From Niastella vici (GTDB lineage: Bacteria > Bacteroidota > Bacteroidia > Chitinophagales > Chitinophagaceae): 64,000 bases of DNA. Both the position numbers and the translations under genes were made by a program. Below the pieces are notes generated by a model that was not told where the DNA came from, made no database searches, and saw only the letters and a list, made by a program, of their open reading frames with translations. Below, piece by piece: positions 17,305 to 26,394 of the stretch; position 1 is the first letter of the stretch; each line of letters begins with the position of its first letter. The DNA lies in the NCBI RefSeq assembly GCF_002077945.1, contig NZ_LVYD01000054.1, forward strand, positions 1 through 64,000. Direction: 5' to 3'.

Positions 17305-17763
17305 TCACTCCTTCGTCATCGTAAACACCATCCTGTCCCCCTTCGTTATTAAATCATCATGATAAAACACCAACTGCTTACAATCAAAGGCCGAAACAAC
17401 GCCGTTGTCGATAATACCCGCTTCGCTGGTGGTTAGTACATTGTCTTTTACATTCCAGGTGCCGTTACTGCTTTCGTTGGGGGAGCAGGTTACACCAACG
17501 TCGTTATAATTATAAGTGCCATTGGTGTGCAATTCTATTATATTATCTTTTTCACAGTCGTCTAAGTATGGCAGATAATCTATCTCCGTAGCTGTACTGT
17601 TTGCTTTATATTTTACTGCCGTTAATTTATAAGTGCCTGCAATATGTTGCATATCGGTTTTGCATTCATTGCTATCGCTTGATTCCTTCTTACAGGCGGT
17701 AAACGCCCCTGCAATTGCGGTAAATAAAAATATTGCCTGAATCTGTCTGATTATGGTATTCAT
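17305..17763 (-). CDS. Lipocalin-like lipoprotein
   Basis: A 152-residue protein with a lipoprotein signal peptide; the lipobox AFTAC puts Cys24 as the lipidated residue, followed by KKE. The mature part resembles the lipocalin-like family of small Bacteroidota lipoproteins: a GTYKLTAVKY opening strand, a NIIELHTNGTYNY strand, a GTWNVKDNVL strand and a terminal MVFTMTKE strand. Four additional Cys (in NECKTD, DDCEKD, VTCSPN and FDCKQL) could form two disulfides. The ligand is unknown. It is divergent from the lipoprotein gene at 17937, with a large inverted repeat between them. The role is inferred from fold only. Confidence 0.72.
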   Translation of the reverse strand: MNTIIRQIQAIFLFTAIAGAFTACKKESSDSNECKTDMQHIAGTYKLTAVKYKANSTATEIDYLPYLDDCEKDNIIELHTNGTYNYNDVGVTCSPNESSNGTWNVKDNVLTTSEAGIIDNGVVSAFDCKQLVFYHDDLITKGDRMVFTMTKE

Positions 17764-17832
17764 ATAATAATGTTTAATATTTACTAATTCATTTGAAGCG
17801 CTTCGGGAGTAATACCTGCATGTGCCACGCAG

Positions 17833-17879
17833 AGGTTGGGTAAAAGAAAAAATTATTTTTTTACCCCATTACCCAACCT
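17833..17879. repeat. Inverted repeat in a divergent promoter region
   Basis: AGGTTGGGTAA (17833-17843) and its exact complement (17869-17879) flank an A/T-rich spacer. An alternative inner pairing, GGGTAAA with TTTACCC-like sequence at about 17860-17866, is possible. A perfect palindrome, GAAGCGCTTC (17795-17804), lies nearby. Because it sits between divergent starts rather than after a gene, an operator or 5' leader structure is more likely than a terminator. Confidence 0.4.
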
Positions 17880-17936
17880 TTGCATTGCATGTGGGGGTAT
17901 TGCAGCAGAACCCGGAAATTAAACACTAACCTATAT

Positions 17937-18752
17937 ATGAAAAGTATAACAAGCCTGATCATTTCTCTGATATTTACTTCCTGTACAGCCATGAAGTTGT
18001 CGATACCCGATACCTTTAAAAAGCAGGCAACAAACTGGCGTGTGCAGGGCGCCCGGAAAAATAAAATGGTAGTAGGTGATTATTCAACCTCAAGAATTAA
18101 AAGAGGATTACATATTATGTCTTCGGGCACTAATGGTTTTTTCCTCGAAAATTTGTTGCTGGCGCCGGCAGGGGTGCAAAAGCAGGAACATGTGTCAAAG
18201 GATAAAACAAAATTCAGGTATACTATAACTGATCAAAAAAATACGGCTGACATTTCTGGTGAGGAAAAGGAACTGTCCCGAAGCATCGGCTACCATGGAA
18301 TGAACAGTAATAGTATTTGGAACGGCCTGACACAGACTGAGCAACATGAATATATTTTTTCGGCACAAATAAAAACCAGGGGCGCCGATAGCACCGGCAA
18401 CTGGCAACTGGTTATGAGTAACGCATATGACTGGCAAATAGATTCTGTAAAAAGCTTGTTCAAGTATGTACCGTCGAATGACAATGGTACTGCCACCAAC
18501 GGTAAAGATACCATATTTATAAAATCCGTTTCGGTCCGAAATATGGAAGGAGCAAACGGTAAACAGGGAAGATTTCCCATTAAAATGCTGAGCGGCTATG
18601 AACTGAGCACTGCCGATGGCGTTATGGCGATTATTGATCTTATTGATAAAAGTGTTTGGATGTACAATGAACTGGAACAAAAAGACCGTTTTATAACAAC
18701 AATCATTACCACCGCACTATTTGCCAGAAAGGTGAATGATACAAAATGGTAA
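17937..18752 (+). CDS. Hypothetical lipoprotein
   Basis: A 271-residue protein from the ATG at 17937. A frame opening 57 bases earlier would add residues with no signal-peptide logic, whereas the chosen start gives a lipoprotein signal with lipobox IFTSC (Cys16). The mature region has no domain I recognise. It is rich in beta strands and polar residues, and the C-terminal part (GVMAIIDLIDKSVWMYNEL) resembles a terminal beta-strand pair. Its stop TAA is directly followed, in the same reading frame, by the region encoding the ECF sigma factor, so the two are almost certainly co-transcribed. It could be a surface sensor or a target of that sigma factor, which is speculation. Confidence 0.65.
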   Translation: MKSITSLIISLIFTSCTAMKLSIPDTFKKQATNWRVQGARKNKMVVGDYSTSRIKRGLHIMSSGTNGFFLENLLLAPAGVQKQEHVSKDKTKFRYTITDQKNTADISGEEKELSRSIGYHGMNSNSIWNGLTQTEQHEYIFSAQIKTRGADSTGNWQLVMSNAYDWQIDSVKSLFKYVPSNDNGTATNGKDTIFIKSVSVRNMEGANGKQGRFPIKMLSGYELSTADGVMAIIDLIDKSVWMYNELEQKDRFITTIITTALFARKVNDTKW

Positions 18753-18776
18753 GATTGTAAATCGATAGAAAGAAAA

Positions 18777-19307
18777 CTGGAGCAGGACCTACATAGCATA
18801 ATCGCTGATTGCACCACAGGCAACAGAAAGGCGCAGGAACATTTGTTCAGGCAAATGTATCCTTTTGCCATGAGTATTGCTATGCGTTATTCCAGAGATG
18901 AGCAGGATGCTGCAGATATTCTCAGTCATGCTTTTATTAAATTGTTTAAAAGCATCACTTCATTTGATGCCAATAAAGGAAGTCTTCACTCATGGCTCAA
19001 ACGCATTGTTATAAACGAAGCGCTTGACCATATAAAGCAGCGTAGCCGGTTCTGCAGCGAAGAGCTGGATGAAGTGAACGATCCGGGTATTCCTAACAGC
19101 ATTATCGAAAAAACCGATGCCGACCAAATCATGCGCCTGATTAAACAACTGCCGCCGGCTACTCATGCTGTATTTACCTTATTTGCCATTGAAGGTTATG
19201 GTCACAAAGAAATCGCACAACAACTTGGCATCAGTGAAGGAACCAGCAAATGGCATTTAAGCGAAGCAAGAAAAACTTTACAACAGAAACTATCAGGTAA
19301 AAATTGA
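18777..19307 (+). CDS. ECF-type RNA polymerase sigma factor
   Basis: About 176 residues. Region 2 runs from QDLHSIIADCTTGNRKAQEH through MYPFAMSIAMRYSRDEQDAADI. Region 4 includes PPATHAVFTLFAIEGYGHKE and IAQQLGISEGTSKWHLSEAR, the helix-turn-helix. No ATG, GTG or TTG occurs before the homology begins. A TTG at 18843 would delete part of region 2, so I chose CTG (18777-18779); an ATA at 18765 is another option. The frame is continuous with the upstream lipoprotein gene apart from its TAA stop. It overlaps the following anti-sigma-like gene by 4 bases. It probably controls its own operon in response to an envelope signal. Confidence 0.8.
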   Translation: MEQDLHSIIADCTTGNRKAQEHLFRQMYPFAMSIAMRYSRDEQDAADILSHAFIKLFKSITSFDANKGSLHSWLKRIVINEALDHIKQRSRFCSEELDEVNDPGIPNSIIEKTDADQIMRLIKQLPPATHAVFTLFAIEGYGHKEIAQQLGISEGTSKWHLSEARKTLQQKLSGKN

Positions 19308-19918
19308 ATGAGCGTACATCATATGAACAATTGATTGCAGAAAAGGCCGGGCAATGCACGGTGCCCGATATGGCTGATGCCATCTGGGCAACTATTGATG
19401 CCGGACTAAACGAGGCGCCGGGTGATGCAAATAATAGCAGTCAGCCGGGCAATACAACCGTTAAATTTACCCAATGGAGAAAGCTTTGGCTTTTTGCAGG
19501 AAGCGGTATTGTATTAACGGCAATTGTTTTGATATGGTTGAATTATAAAAGCGAAAAAAGTAAACCGGAGAATTATCCGCAGCAGCCGAAAAACCAGCCA
19601 TCACCCGTTCAGCCAAAAATGGATAGTCTGCAAATAGATTCGGTAACTTCGAAAAAAGCAACGCATAGATATTCGTTACCGGCTCCAACTGCTGTTCCCT
19701 TAAAAGCAGATAGTGCATCTGTCAAAAAAGATACATTAGCCAACTTACCTCCCGTTAGTGTTCCTAAAATTGATTCTGTACAACAACACCAACGGTTAAT
19801 TCCTGATTCTTCGGCTTCGGTTCCCCCTCCCCATAAGCAACGGGGTGTAAAAGGCATCACGTTGGATGATTATAAAATAGTGCCGGTGAATAAGGATACG
19901 GGTAATAATAAAAACTGA
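19304..19918 (+). CDS. Single-pass membrane protein, probable anti-sigma factor
   Basis: A 204-residue protein starting at TTG (19304) and overlapping the sigma factor stop. The first 60 residues are cytosolic and contain a helical segment (MADAIWATIDAGL) typical of short sigma-binding regions. A single membrane helix (about residues 66-83, LWLFAGSGIVLTAIVLIWL) follows, and then a long Pro/Ser/Lys-rich periplasmic tail without a domain. The topology, position and overlap with an ECF sigma gene support an anti-sigma role. No FecR domain is present, so this pair is not a SusC regulator like the pair at 62226-64000. An alternative is a signal-relay membrane protein. Confidence 0.65.
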   Translation: MNERTSYEQLIAEKAGQCTVPDMADAIWATIDAGLNEAPGDANNSSQPGNTTVKFTQWRKLWLFAGSGIVLTAIVLIWLNYKSEKSKPENYPQQPKNQPSPVQPKMDSLQIDSVTSKKATHRYSLPAPTAVPLKADSASVKKDTLANLPPVSVPKIDSVQQHQRLIPDSSASVPPPHKQRGVKGITLDDYKIVPVNKDTGNNKN

Positions 19919-19994
19919 CACCTTGTAAGGAAAGCAGTTTTTCCCGTCCAATAAAAAAACCTGGATACAAAAAAGCCGTAAGCTTCACCGCTAA

Positions 19995-21341
19995 TCATCC
20001 CAACCGCCCCCACACCTCCCTGAAATCCTCATCACCCAACGCTTCACCCAGGTCATAAGCAACATACCCTCGTGAACGGATGTCCTCTCTGCATTGCAGC
20101 AACAGGGTAACACACTTTTCTTTGTCGCCTGTTTTTATTGCAAGCCTTGCCAGCGTAAAGTAAGGTCGTGAATAATACCTGTCACCCAGCTTTATGGCCA
20201 ATTGCAGTTTTTCTTCGGCACGGCGGTTGATGGAAGGCGACTTATAATCATAGGCCAATCCTGTATAGGCAACAAGGAAATCGCCCCAATAAAGATTCAG
20301 TGAAAGATCTTCTTCGTGCTTATATACCTGTGAAAAAAGCTGTAGCCCCTGTTCAAATGCATTGATCAGTTTTTCGTATGCACCCTGCTGATGATAGATC
20401 TGTGCCATGTCAAGCAGGGCATTGGTGGCGTATACGGGAAAGGTCCAGGCGGCTGAGGCCAACTCATGACCTTTCGTGAAAAAGTCAACGGCAGTTTTGT
20501 AATAGTCCAGACGCAACTCAATGTCTGTTGATCTTTTGGCAGTATCAGCAAATGCTTTCCCCAAGCGGTTCAGCAGATCTGCATCTTCCGTGTAATAACC
20601 TTCAAGCGGCTTCAGCAGCATGGCTGTTTGTGCCACCATGGTAGCCTTGTATTCGGAACCAATTTCAGGAGAATCGTGATAGAGAATGTAATGATATGTC
20701 TCTGCCCAATCGAGGTAAACGAGCAGGTCCTTTTCCGCGTGTTCATGCATGGCGCCTTCAAACTCACGCAACAGGCGCTCATACCAATAAAGGTTTTGTT
20801 CAAACGGGAGGAATCGTACCCTGAAGTATTGATGGATCAACCCTCCTATTTTGGTGGCATCGTTGAGCACCGGTCTGAAAAATGACAACACTTCAGTGAA
20901 CGCTTCTGTGGTGTATTGTCCGGTGATCTCCATTTTATCGATCACCACCCTTACCATCGATATTTGATTATCGGTAGTTACCGGAGCAGTGTAGTAAATA
21001 TGGAAGGCCTGCTGTTTGTAATGCAGTTTGTCTTCCTGAGCCTCTGCATAGTCTGACAGGTACTCGTAACAACAGGCACGCTCTGAGTAGTATATTTGAT
21101 CGGGGAAGAAACGTTCTATGGAATCAATGATACTGAGCAGGAAAAAGGTAAAGTCCAGCGGGCCGTCTACCTTACTACAGTCAAGGTCGTGCATGCCATA
21201 GGAGTAAACCTGATAATAGGCATCAACGATCTCCTGCCTGTTTTCTTCCCGTTGAAGCGGAGTAAGGCTTTCAACGAGAATATCCATTGATTCCACGTCA
21301 TAATTATTGGCAAGTTCTTTCAGTTGGGATAAATCACTCAT
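19995..21341 (-). CDS. TPR-like helical repeat protein
   Basis: A 448-residue soluble protein made of helical repeats with TPR character: YYSERACCYEYLSDYAEAQEDKL, LLNRLGKAFADTAKRS, LLDMAQIYHQQGAYEKLINAFEQGL and FTLARLAIKTGDKEKCVTLL. No signal peptide or enzymatic motif is visible. Such proteins generally scaffold protein interactions. It is flanked by the sigma/anti-sigma pair on the convergent side and by the phospholipase C-like gene 52 bases upstream on the same strand, with which it could share a transcript. I cannot name the family. Confidence 0.65.
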   Translation of the reverse strand: MSDLSQLKELANNYDVESMDILVESLTPLQREENRQEIVDAYYQVYSYGMHDLDCSKVDGPLDFTFFLLSIIDSIERFFPDQIYYSERACCYEYLSDYAEAQEDKLHYKQQAFHIYYTAPVTTDNQISMVRVVIDKMEITGQYTTEAFTEVLSFFRPVLNDATKIGGLIHQYFRVRFLPFEQNLYWYERLLREFEGAMHEHAEKDLLVYLDWAETYHYILYHDSPEIGSEYKATMVAQTAMLLKPLEGYYTEDADLLNRLGKAFADTAKRSTDIELRLDYYKTAVDFFTKGHELASAAWTFPVYATNALLDMAQIYHQQGAYEKLINAFEQGLQLFSQVYKHEEDLSLNLYWGDFLVAYTGLAYDYKSPSINRRAEEKLQLAIKLGDRYYSRPYFTLARLAIKTGDKEKCVTLLLQCREDIRSRGYVAYDLGEALGDEDFREVWGRLG

Positions 21342-21393
21342 GGCCTAAAAATAATCAAGCCTGCGTAATTATCGAACTCAGGGTAATGGGTAT

Positions 21394-22644
21394 TTATTGG
21401 GTTGATTGGTCTGCTATTTTTAGTTGCGCCAACGCATCCATTGCCTTTGCCCGCTTTTTCGATGGACCGGCCTTTTGAGGAACTGTGTAAAATGAAATAA
21501 TATTATTCCTGAGCGCCGGATCAACCGTTTCAAAATTCTTCGCCTTTAATTGCAGCAACAAATCACAATAGGTTATATCAGCCAACGAATATTCGCCTTC
21601 ACTTGTTCGGATGCCCGTATCAAAATCTACATTATTCAGGGGAACAACGTGTTTGTGTAGTGCGATCACATTTCCGGCGTAATGCATGGAAACCGTATCA
21701 AAGCTGGCAATGAAATTCTTTTCAGCAACCGGCCCGGGGTCTTTAAACTTCAACACTTTTAACGCCCCCACTTTGGGAATAACATAAATGAACAGGGCAA
21801 ATGCCCGGGCAAAAAACCCAGGCCGTTCATTTCTACCAAATTTATACCGGTTATTTTTTTGATGCATGCGGTAAATAAAATTGCGGCTGGTGACCGTTGC
21901 CTGCATTTTTTGAATTTCTTCTTTTTTGGTAGCCCACGCGGCTCTGGTGAAGAAAGGAAAAAGATTCATGACCGTAAACCTGAACCGGCCCACTGCCTTT
22001 GAAAAATTGCCAAACAATTCATTGGCATCTAACCCGTATGTTTCCCCAAATGCTTTCTGCAACAATGTGTCTGCCACTTTAAACCCTATAAAATCGTGAT
22101 AAGCCGTAGAAGCATAATTACCCCGGGCGGTTTGTAATACATCAAACGAAAACTCAGTACGTAAATGCGACACGTGATCTTCTTCAAATGTAACTGTATC
22201 GCCAAATTTTCGTTTAAGCTTTGGGTATATCACAGGCACACTTACATTTATGCCAATACGATGACCATACACATCTGCATAATAATGGCATAATACCCCG
22301 AGGGCAAATGCATATTCATTCAGGTTTTTCGCATCGTTCAATACAGCTTTTACAAAATCACCACTGCGTACGTAATGAATTAAATTGGTAAATAATTTAC
22401 TGCCGAAGGGATAATAGCCCATATCGGGCACCACAGCGCCGCCATAAACATAGGCATGGGCTTCTTTCAACGCTTCATTTGAACTTCCCGGGAATTTTTC
22501 TTTCAACAAAGGAAGCAGCACCTTATCCCAGTTAACATCAATAAGGGCCTGATGGGTTAAAACTGAGTAAGCCCTGCAAACCAACGAAGCATACATTAAA
22601 AGCAGGGCACTTAAAGCAAGCCGTTTAATAAAATAGCTGCTCAA
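21394..22644 (-). CDS. Zinc-dependent phospholipase C family protein
   Basis: A 416-residue protein with an N-terminal signal peptide ending near VCRA. The mature protein opens with YSVLTHQALID, the His being a typical zinc ligand of the bacterial phospholipase C/S1-P1-like fold. Further ligand-type residues are seen in GAVVPDMGYYPFG, LIHYVRSGDF and GVLCHYYADVYGH. This places it in the Zn-dependent PLC-like family, secreted or periplasmic hydrolases of Bacteroidota whose substrate is usually unproven. The C-terminal third is family-specific. It lies upstream of the TPR-like gene and is convergently placed to nothing close. Confidence 0.78.
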   Translation of the reverse strand: MSSYFIKRLALSALLLMYASLVCRAYSVLTHQALIDVNWDKVLLPLLKEKFPGSSNEALKEAHAYVYGGAVVPDMGYYPFGSKLFTNLIHYVRSGDFVKAVLNDAKNLNEYAFALGVLCHYYADVYGHRIGINVSVPVIYPKLKRKFGDTVTFEEDHVSHLRTEFSFDVLQTARGNYASTAYHDFIGFKVADTLLQKAFGETYGLDANELFGNFSKAVGRFRFTVMNLFPFFTRAAWATKKEEIQKMQATVTSRNFIYRMHQKNNRYKFGRNERPGFFARAFALFIYVIPKVGALKVLKFKDPGPVAEKNFIASFDTVSMHYAGNVIALHKHVVPLNNVDFDTGIRTSEGEYSLADITYCDLLLQLKAKNFETVDPALRNNIISFYTVPQKAGPSKKRAKAMDALAQLKIADQSTQ

Positions 22645-22786
22645 AACTATTATTTATGTATACCCTGCAATAACTGTTCCGGGGTAGGTCAAACCGGCTG
22701 GCCGGAAATCCGCCGGCCCCCATGATAATTTAATTGGTCAATAAATCGTAACTTATCAGTTATATCTTACCACCAAAAACCTTGTC

Positions 22787-24649
22787 ATGCTTGCTCAAAA
22801 ACTTTCCTTCTGGGTTATCGCCCTTACGGTTACCCTCTCCCCTACTCAACATCCGCCTTTCCGCGATCTGAACAAGAATGGAAAGCTTGACGTATATGAA
22901 GACGTAAAGCAACCTATAGAAGCCAGGGTGAACGACGTGTTGCAGCAAATGACCATTGAAGAGAAAGCAGGGATGATGTTCATCAACGGTGCAAAAGTGA
23001 ACGAAGATGGATCTATTGAAGATAAACCGGCTACCGGCCTATTCGCATTTGTTCCCAATGCGCTGGAATTAATGCGGCAGAAAAAGATGAACCACTTTAA
23101 CCTGTGGATGATCCCATCCGTACCATCGCTGGCAAACTGGTATAACGCCATGCAGCATTTTGCAGAAGATTCTACCCGTTTGGGAATTCCCATCACCATT
23201 GCTTCAGACCCAAGGAACCATTTCAGCAATAACATTTTTGCCATGACTGCTGCTTCCTTTTCGCAGTGGTGCGAGCCATTAGGCTTAGCTGCCATTGGCG
23301 ATGAAAAACTGACACAGGAATTTGCCGATGTGGTGAGGCAGGAATATGTAGCCGTGGGTATACGCGAATCATTGCATCCGCAAATTGACCTGGCTACAGA
23401 ACCGCGCTGGCCGCGCATTAGCGGAACATTTGGAGAAGATGCGGCCCTCAGTGCAAAAATGACAAAAGCCTACATTCTTGGCCTGCAGGGACAAAAGCTG
23501 GGCGTAAACAGCGTGGCTGCTATGACCAAGCATTTTCCCGGCGGTGGTCCCCAGTTCGAAGGACTGGACCCGCATTTTCCTTTTCAAAAAGGACAGGTAT
23601 ACCCGGGCAATAATTTCAATTATCATTTGATCCCTTTCGAGGCGGCTTTTGCCCAGCATACAGCGGCTATCATGCCTTACTACGGCGTACCAATGGATGC
23701 CGCCCATGAGCACGTAGGCTTTTCTTACAACAAAGGCATCATAACAGGTCTGCTTCGTAATAAATATCATTTTGATGGGGTGGTTTGTACCGACTGGGGG
23801 CTGGTGACGGATGCACACATGGGCAATATTGTATGGCCTGCACGCGCCTGGGGCGTGGAGAATTTAAACCCGGAAGAGAGGGTACAGCGGATCATTGATG
23901 CCGGTGTAGATCAGTTTGGCGGTGAAAATATTCCTGAGGTAGTGGTGAAACTGGTGAAAGAAAAAAAGATCAGCGAGGTCAGGATCGACTCTTCGGTAAA
24001 AAGGCTGTTGCGACTGAAGTTTGAACTGGGGCTGTTCGACAATCCATATGTCAATGAAACAAAGGCCACAGCAATTATAGGCAAGCCGGCATTTATACAG
24101 GCGGGCGAAGCATCGCAACGCAGGGCCATCACCTTGCTGAAGAATGAAGCGAAAACTTTGCCCCTGAAACTGGGCAGCCTGAAAATTTACGTACGCAATG
24201 TAGATCCGAAAATTGCTGCGCAATATGGAACGGTTGTGAACAGGCCTGAAGATGCGGACATTGCCATTCTTCGTTTAAACACACCGGCGTACCCGGTAAA
24301 AACCGATATTCCCATTGCCAGTATGTTTCATCATGGCGATCTTGATTTCAAGGGTGTACAAAAAGACAGCATTCTGCAATTGCTGAATACTGTGCCCACT
24401 GTTGTGGACATTTACCTTGACCGTGCGGCGGTAATACCCGACATCAGCGCAAAGGCAAAAGCATTGATCGCTAATTTTGGCGCCAGCGATGCCGCTGTAC
24501 TGGATGTGATCTTTGGTAAATACAAACCGGGTGGGCATTTACCCATTGAATTGCCTTCTTCTATGGAAGCGGTGCGTAACCAAAAGGAAGACGTGCCTTA
24601 CGACTCCAAACAACCGCTTTACAAATTTGGTTTTGGGCTGAGTTATTAA
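22787..24649 (+). CDS. Glycoside hydrolase family 3 protein (beta-glucosidase type)
   Basis: A 620-residue secreted GH3 enzyme. A hydrophobic N-terminus of about 20 residues acts as a signal. Sequence resembling an EF-hand (DLNKNGKLDVYED) precedes the catalytic barrel. The barrel carries MTKHFPGGG (Lys248, His249) and the nucleophile motif GVVCTDWG with Asp336. The second alpha/beta domain runs from about residue 430 to the end. The fibronectin III-like domain common in longer GH3 enzymes is absent. It probably removes terminal beta-linked sugars from oligosaccharides in the periplasm. It stands alone, without SusCD, so its substrate cannot be inferred from neighbours. Confidence 0.9.
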   Translation: MLAQKLSFWVIALTVTLSPTQHPPFRDLNKNGKLDVYEDVKQPIEARVNDVLQQMTIEEKAGMMFINGAKVNEDGSIEDKPATGLFAFVPNALELMRQKKMNHFNLWMIPSVPSLANWYNAMQHFAEDSTRLGIPITIASDPRNHFSNNIFAMTAASFSQWCEPLGLAAIGDEKLTQEFADVVRQEYVAVGIRESLHPQIDLATEPRWPRISGTFGEDAALSAKMTKAYILGLQGQKLGVNSVAAMTKHFPGGGPQFEGLDPHFPFQKGQVYPGNNFNYHLIPFEAAFAQHTAAIMPYYGVPMDAAHEHVGFSYNKGIITGLLRNKYHFDGVVCTDWGLVTDAHMGNIVWPARAWGVENLNPEERVQRIIDAGVDQFGGENIPEVVVKLVKEKKISEVRIDSSVKRLLRLKFELGLFDNPYVNETKATAIIGKPAFIQAGEASQRRAITLLKNEAKTLPLKLGSLKIYVRNVDPKIAAQYGTVVNRPEDADIAILRLNTPAYPVKTDIPIASMFHHGDLDFKGVQKDSILQLLNTVPTVVDIYLDRAAVIPDISAKAKALIANFGASDAAVLDVIFGKYKPGGHLPIELPSSMEAVRNQKEDVPYDSKQPLYKFGFGLSY

Positions 24650-24688
24650 AGACCTGATAGTCGGGAGGACAACCCCTGGTGAAACCTA

Positions 24689-25132
24689 CTAATTACTTTG
24701 CAAATAACCTTTTTCTTTAAGCATCTTGAAGGCCTTTTCCCCTAACTTTTTACCCCACTCAGCTCCAATAAGATATGACTCCTGGGTTATTAAAGGCAGT
24801 TTTTCAATTACCTTTTTACCAAGCGGTGTTCGATAGAAGTCAATTAATTGAGTTACATCCTCATCTGTATAGTATTTCGCATAAACAGGAATAATTAGAT
24901 CAATTAAAGTGTCAGGCTTCACTTCCTTCATATATTCGTCCCAGAATTCGTTCGGTACGTTCGGAACTGTTTTCTTAAAGGTCACAAGCATATTCTCCAT
25001 GACCTGCACTCCAATTTTACCTGAACCGATCATCTCAAGCAAGGTCCTGATATGCTCTTTGGTTGCGGGCGTTTGAGAATAACAATTAGAAGAAAGAGAA
25101 TAAATAATGATTATTAAGATCAATTTTTTCAT
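24689..25132 (-). CDS. DUF2059 domain protein
   Basis: A 147-residue exported protein with a signal peptide of about 19 residues ending near CYSQ. The remaining part matches the DUF2059 pattern: KEHIRTLLEMIGSG, EYMKEVKPDTLIDLIIPVYAKYYTDEDVTQLIDFYRTPLGKKV. Proteins of this family are small helical periplasmic proteins of unknown function. It is convergent with the GH3 gene, with only 39 bases between their stops and no strong terminator. Confidence 0.85.
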   Translation of the reverse strand: MKKLILIIIIYSLSSNCYSQTPATKEHIRTLLEMIGSGKIGVQVMENMLVTFKKTVPNVPNEFWDEYMKEVKPDTLIDLIIPVYAKYYTDEDVTQLIDFYRTPLGKKVIEKLPLITQESYLIGAEWGKKLGEKAFKMLKEKGYLQSN

Positions 25133-25413
25133 ACAATAAAGTTCATTTTTAATTCAGGGGAAAGGCAATTTCATTGTTACACTGTCGCCAATATACAGTT
25201 TTTTATTGGCAGCACAATCTTATACATTTTCAACTATTCCAGTATGCCATCGGTCATGGATAAAAGTTAATAATTATAAGATATAACTGGCTAGTCTGCA
25301 ACTGGCAATTGTCCCGGGCTGGCCTTCGCATTCAAATGATCACTTTTATGATTTGTCGCATTCACACCCCTCTTTTGCCGCATCAACACCCCACTTACTT
25401 CTCCCGGCCTTTC
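25133..25413. other. Intergenic region between DUF2059 and alpha/beta hydrolase genes
   Basis: Together with the following 44 bases this is a 325-base divergent spacer. Apart from the promoter element at 25414 I see no gene, repeat array or structured RNA in it. Confidence 0.4.
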
Positions 25414-25421
25414 TACATTTG
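25414..25421 (+). promoter_or_regulatory. Likely -7 box of the alpha/beta hydrolase promoter
   Basis: TACATTTG matches TAnnTTTG exactly, 36 bases before the ATG of the hydrolase gene. No TTTG is found at the expected distance upstream. Confidence 0.35.
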
Positions 25422-25457
25422 TATTGAATATTTCACACACAATTAAAATTAATACCG

Positions 25458-26339
25458 ATGACAAATAGATTTAGCAGGACGTTTAAATTCTTTATGTCAA
25501 TTGCTTTTATTCTCTTTGCATCAGCGATCACAACATACGCCCAAAAAACAAATACAATGGAAGGATCAAACAAATCTGGATACGCCCCCGTGAATGGCTT
25601 GAACATGTATTATGAAATTCATGGCAAAGGCGATCTGCCATTGGTTTTGATACACGGCGGCGGATCAACGATTGAAAGCTCTTTCGGTAATACCTTACCC
25701 CTGTTTGCAGCAAAAGGTAAAGTAATTGCCGTTGAACTGCAAGCTCATGGCCGTACAAGCGACAGGAATGCGCCCGAATCTTTTGAGCAGGATGCTGATG
25801 ATGTGGCTGCATTACTGAAATACCTGAAAGTAGATAAAGCGAACTTCTTTGGCTTTAGCAATGGCGGCACTACCACCTTACAAATTGCGATCAGGCATCC
25901 GGAAATAGTTAATAAAATAATTGACCTGTCGGGCGCTTATCAGCGGGAAGGATTTATTCCCGGCTTCTTTGAAGGTTTTCCAAAAGCTACATTGGAAACC
26001 ATGCCTGCTCCTTTAAAAGACGCTTTTTTGAAAGTAACACCTGATAAAGACAAACTACAGGTTATGTTCAATAAAGATGTAGCGCGAATGATGCATTTTA
26101 AAGACATCCCGGAAAGTGATATCCAATCTATAAAGGCTCCGGCTTTAATTATGGTAACCGATAAGGACGTAGTACCGGCTGAACACGCAGTAAAAATGTC
26201 ACATAAGATCCCTGGCGCCAGGCTGGTAATATTGCCCGGCTTTCATGGCGCCTGCATCGGTGAAATATGCTCAGCAAAGAAAGGCAGCAAAGTGCCTGAA
26301 TTAACGGTTGCCCTGATCGAAGAATTCTTAAATGAATAG
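25458..26339 (+). CDS. Alpha/beta hydrolase, exported
   Basis: A 293-residue protein with a signal peptide of about 28 residues (ending ITTYAQ). The alpha/beta-hydrolase fold shows the oxyanion region LVLIHGGGST, the nucleophile elbow FFGFSNGGTT (Ser in G-x-S-x-G), and likely acid and His residues in ALIMVTDKDVVP and LPGFHGACIG. The mature start, NKSGYAPVNGLNMYYEIHG, is closely matched by the gene at 48063-48935 (SNSGYAPVNGIKVYYEVYG), so the window carries two paralogues. The substrate is unknown; members include esterases and epoxide-hydrolase-like enzymes. It is monocistronic and divergent from the DUF2059 gene. Confidence 0.87.
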   Translation: MTNRFSRTFKFFMSIAFILFASAITTYAQKTNTMEGSNKSGYAPVNGLNMYYEIHGKGDLPLVLIHGGGSTIESSFGNTLPLFAAKGKVIAVELQAHGRTSDRNAPESFEQDADDVAALLKYLKVDKANFFGFSNGGTTTLQIAIRHPEIVNKIIDLSGAYQREGFIPGFFEGFPKATLETMPAPLKDAFLKVTPDKDKLQVMFNKDVARMMHFKDIPESDIQSIKAPALIMVTDKDVVPAEHAVKMSHKIPGARLVILPGFHGACIGEICSAKKGSKVPELTVALIEEFLNE

Positions 26340-26394
26340 CGGGAACGGCAAACCACTTAATATTGCCCCCGATCCTATACAGCCTCTTTCTTTT

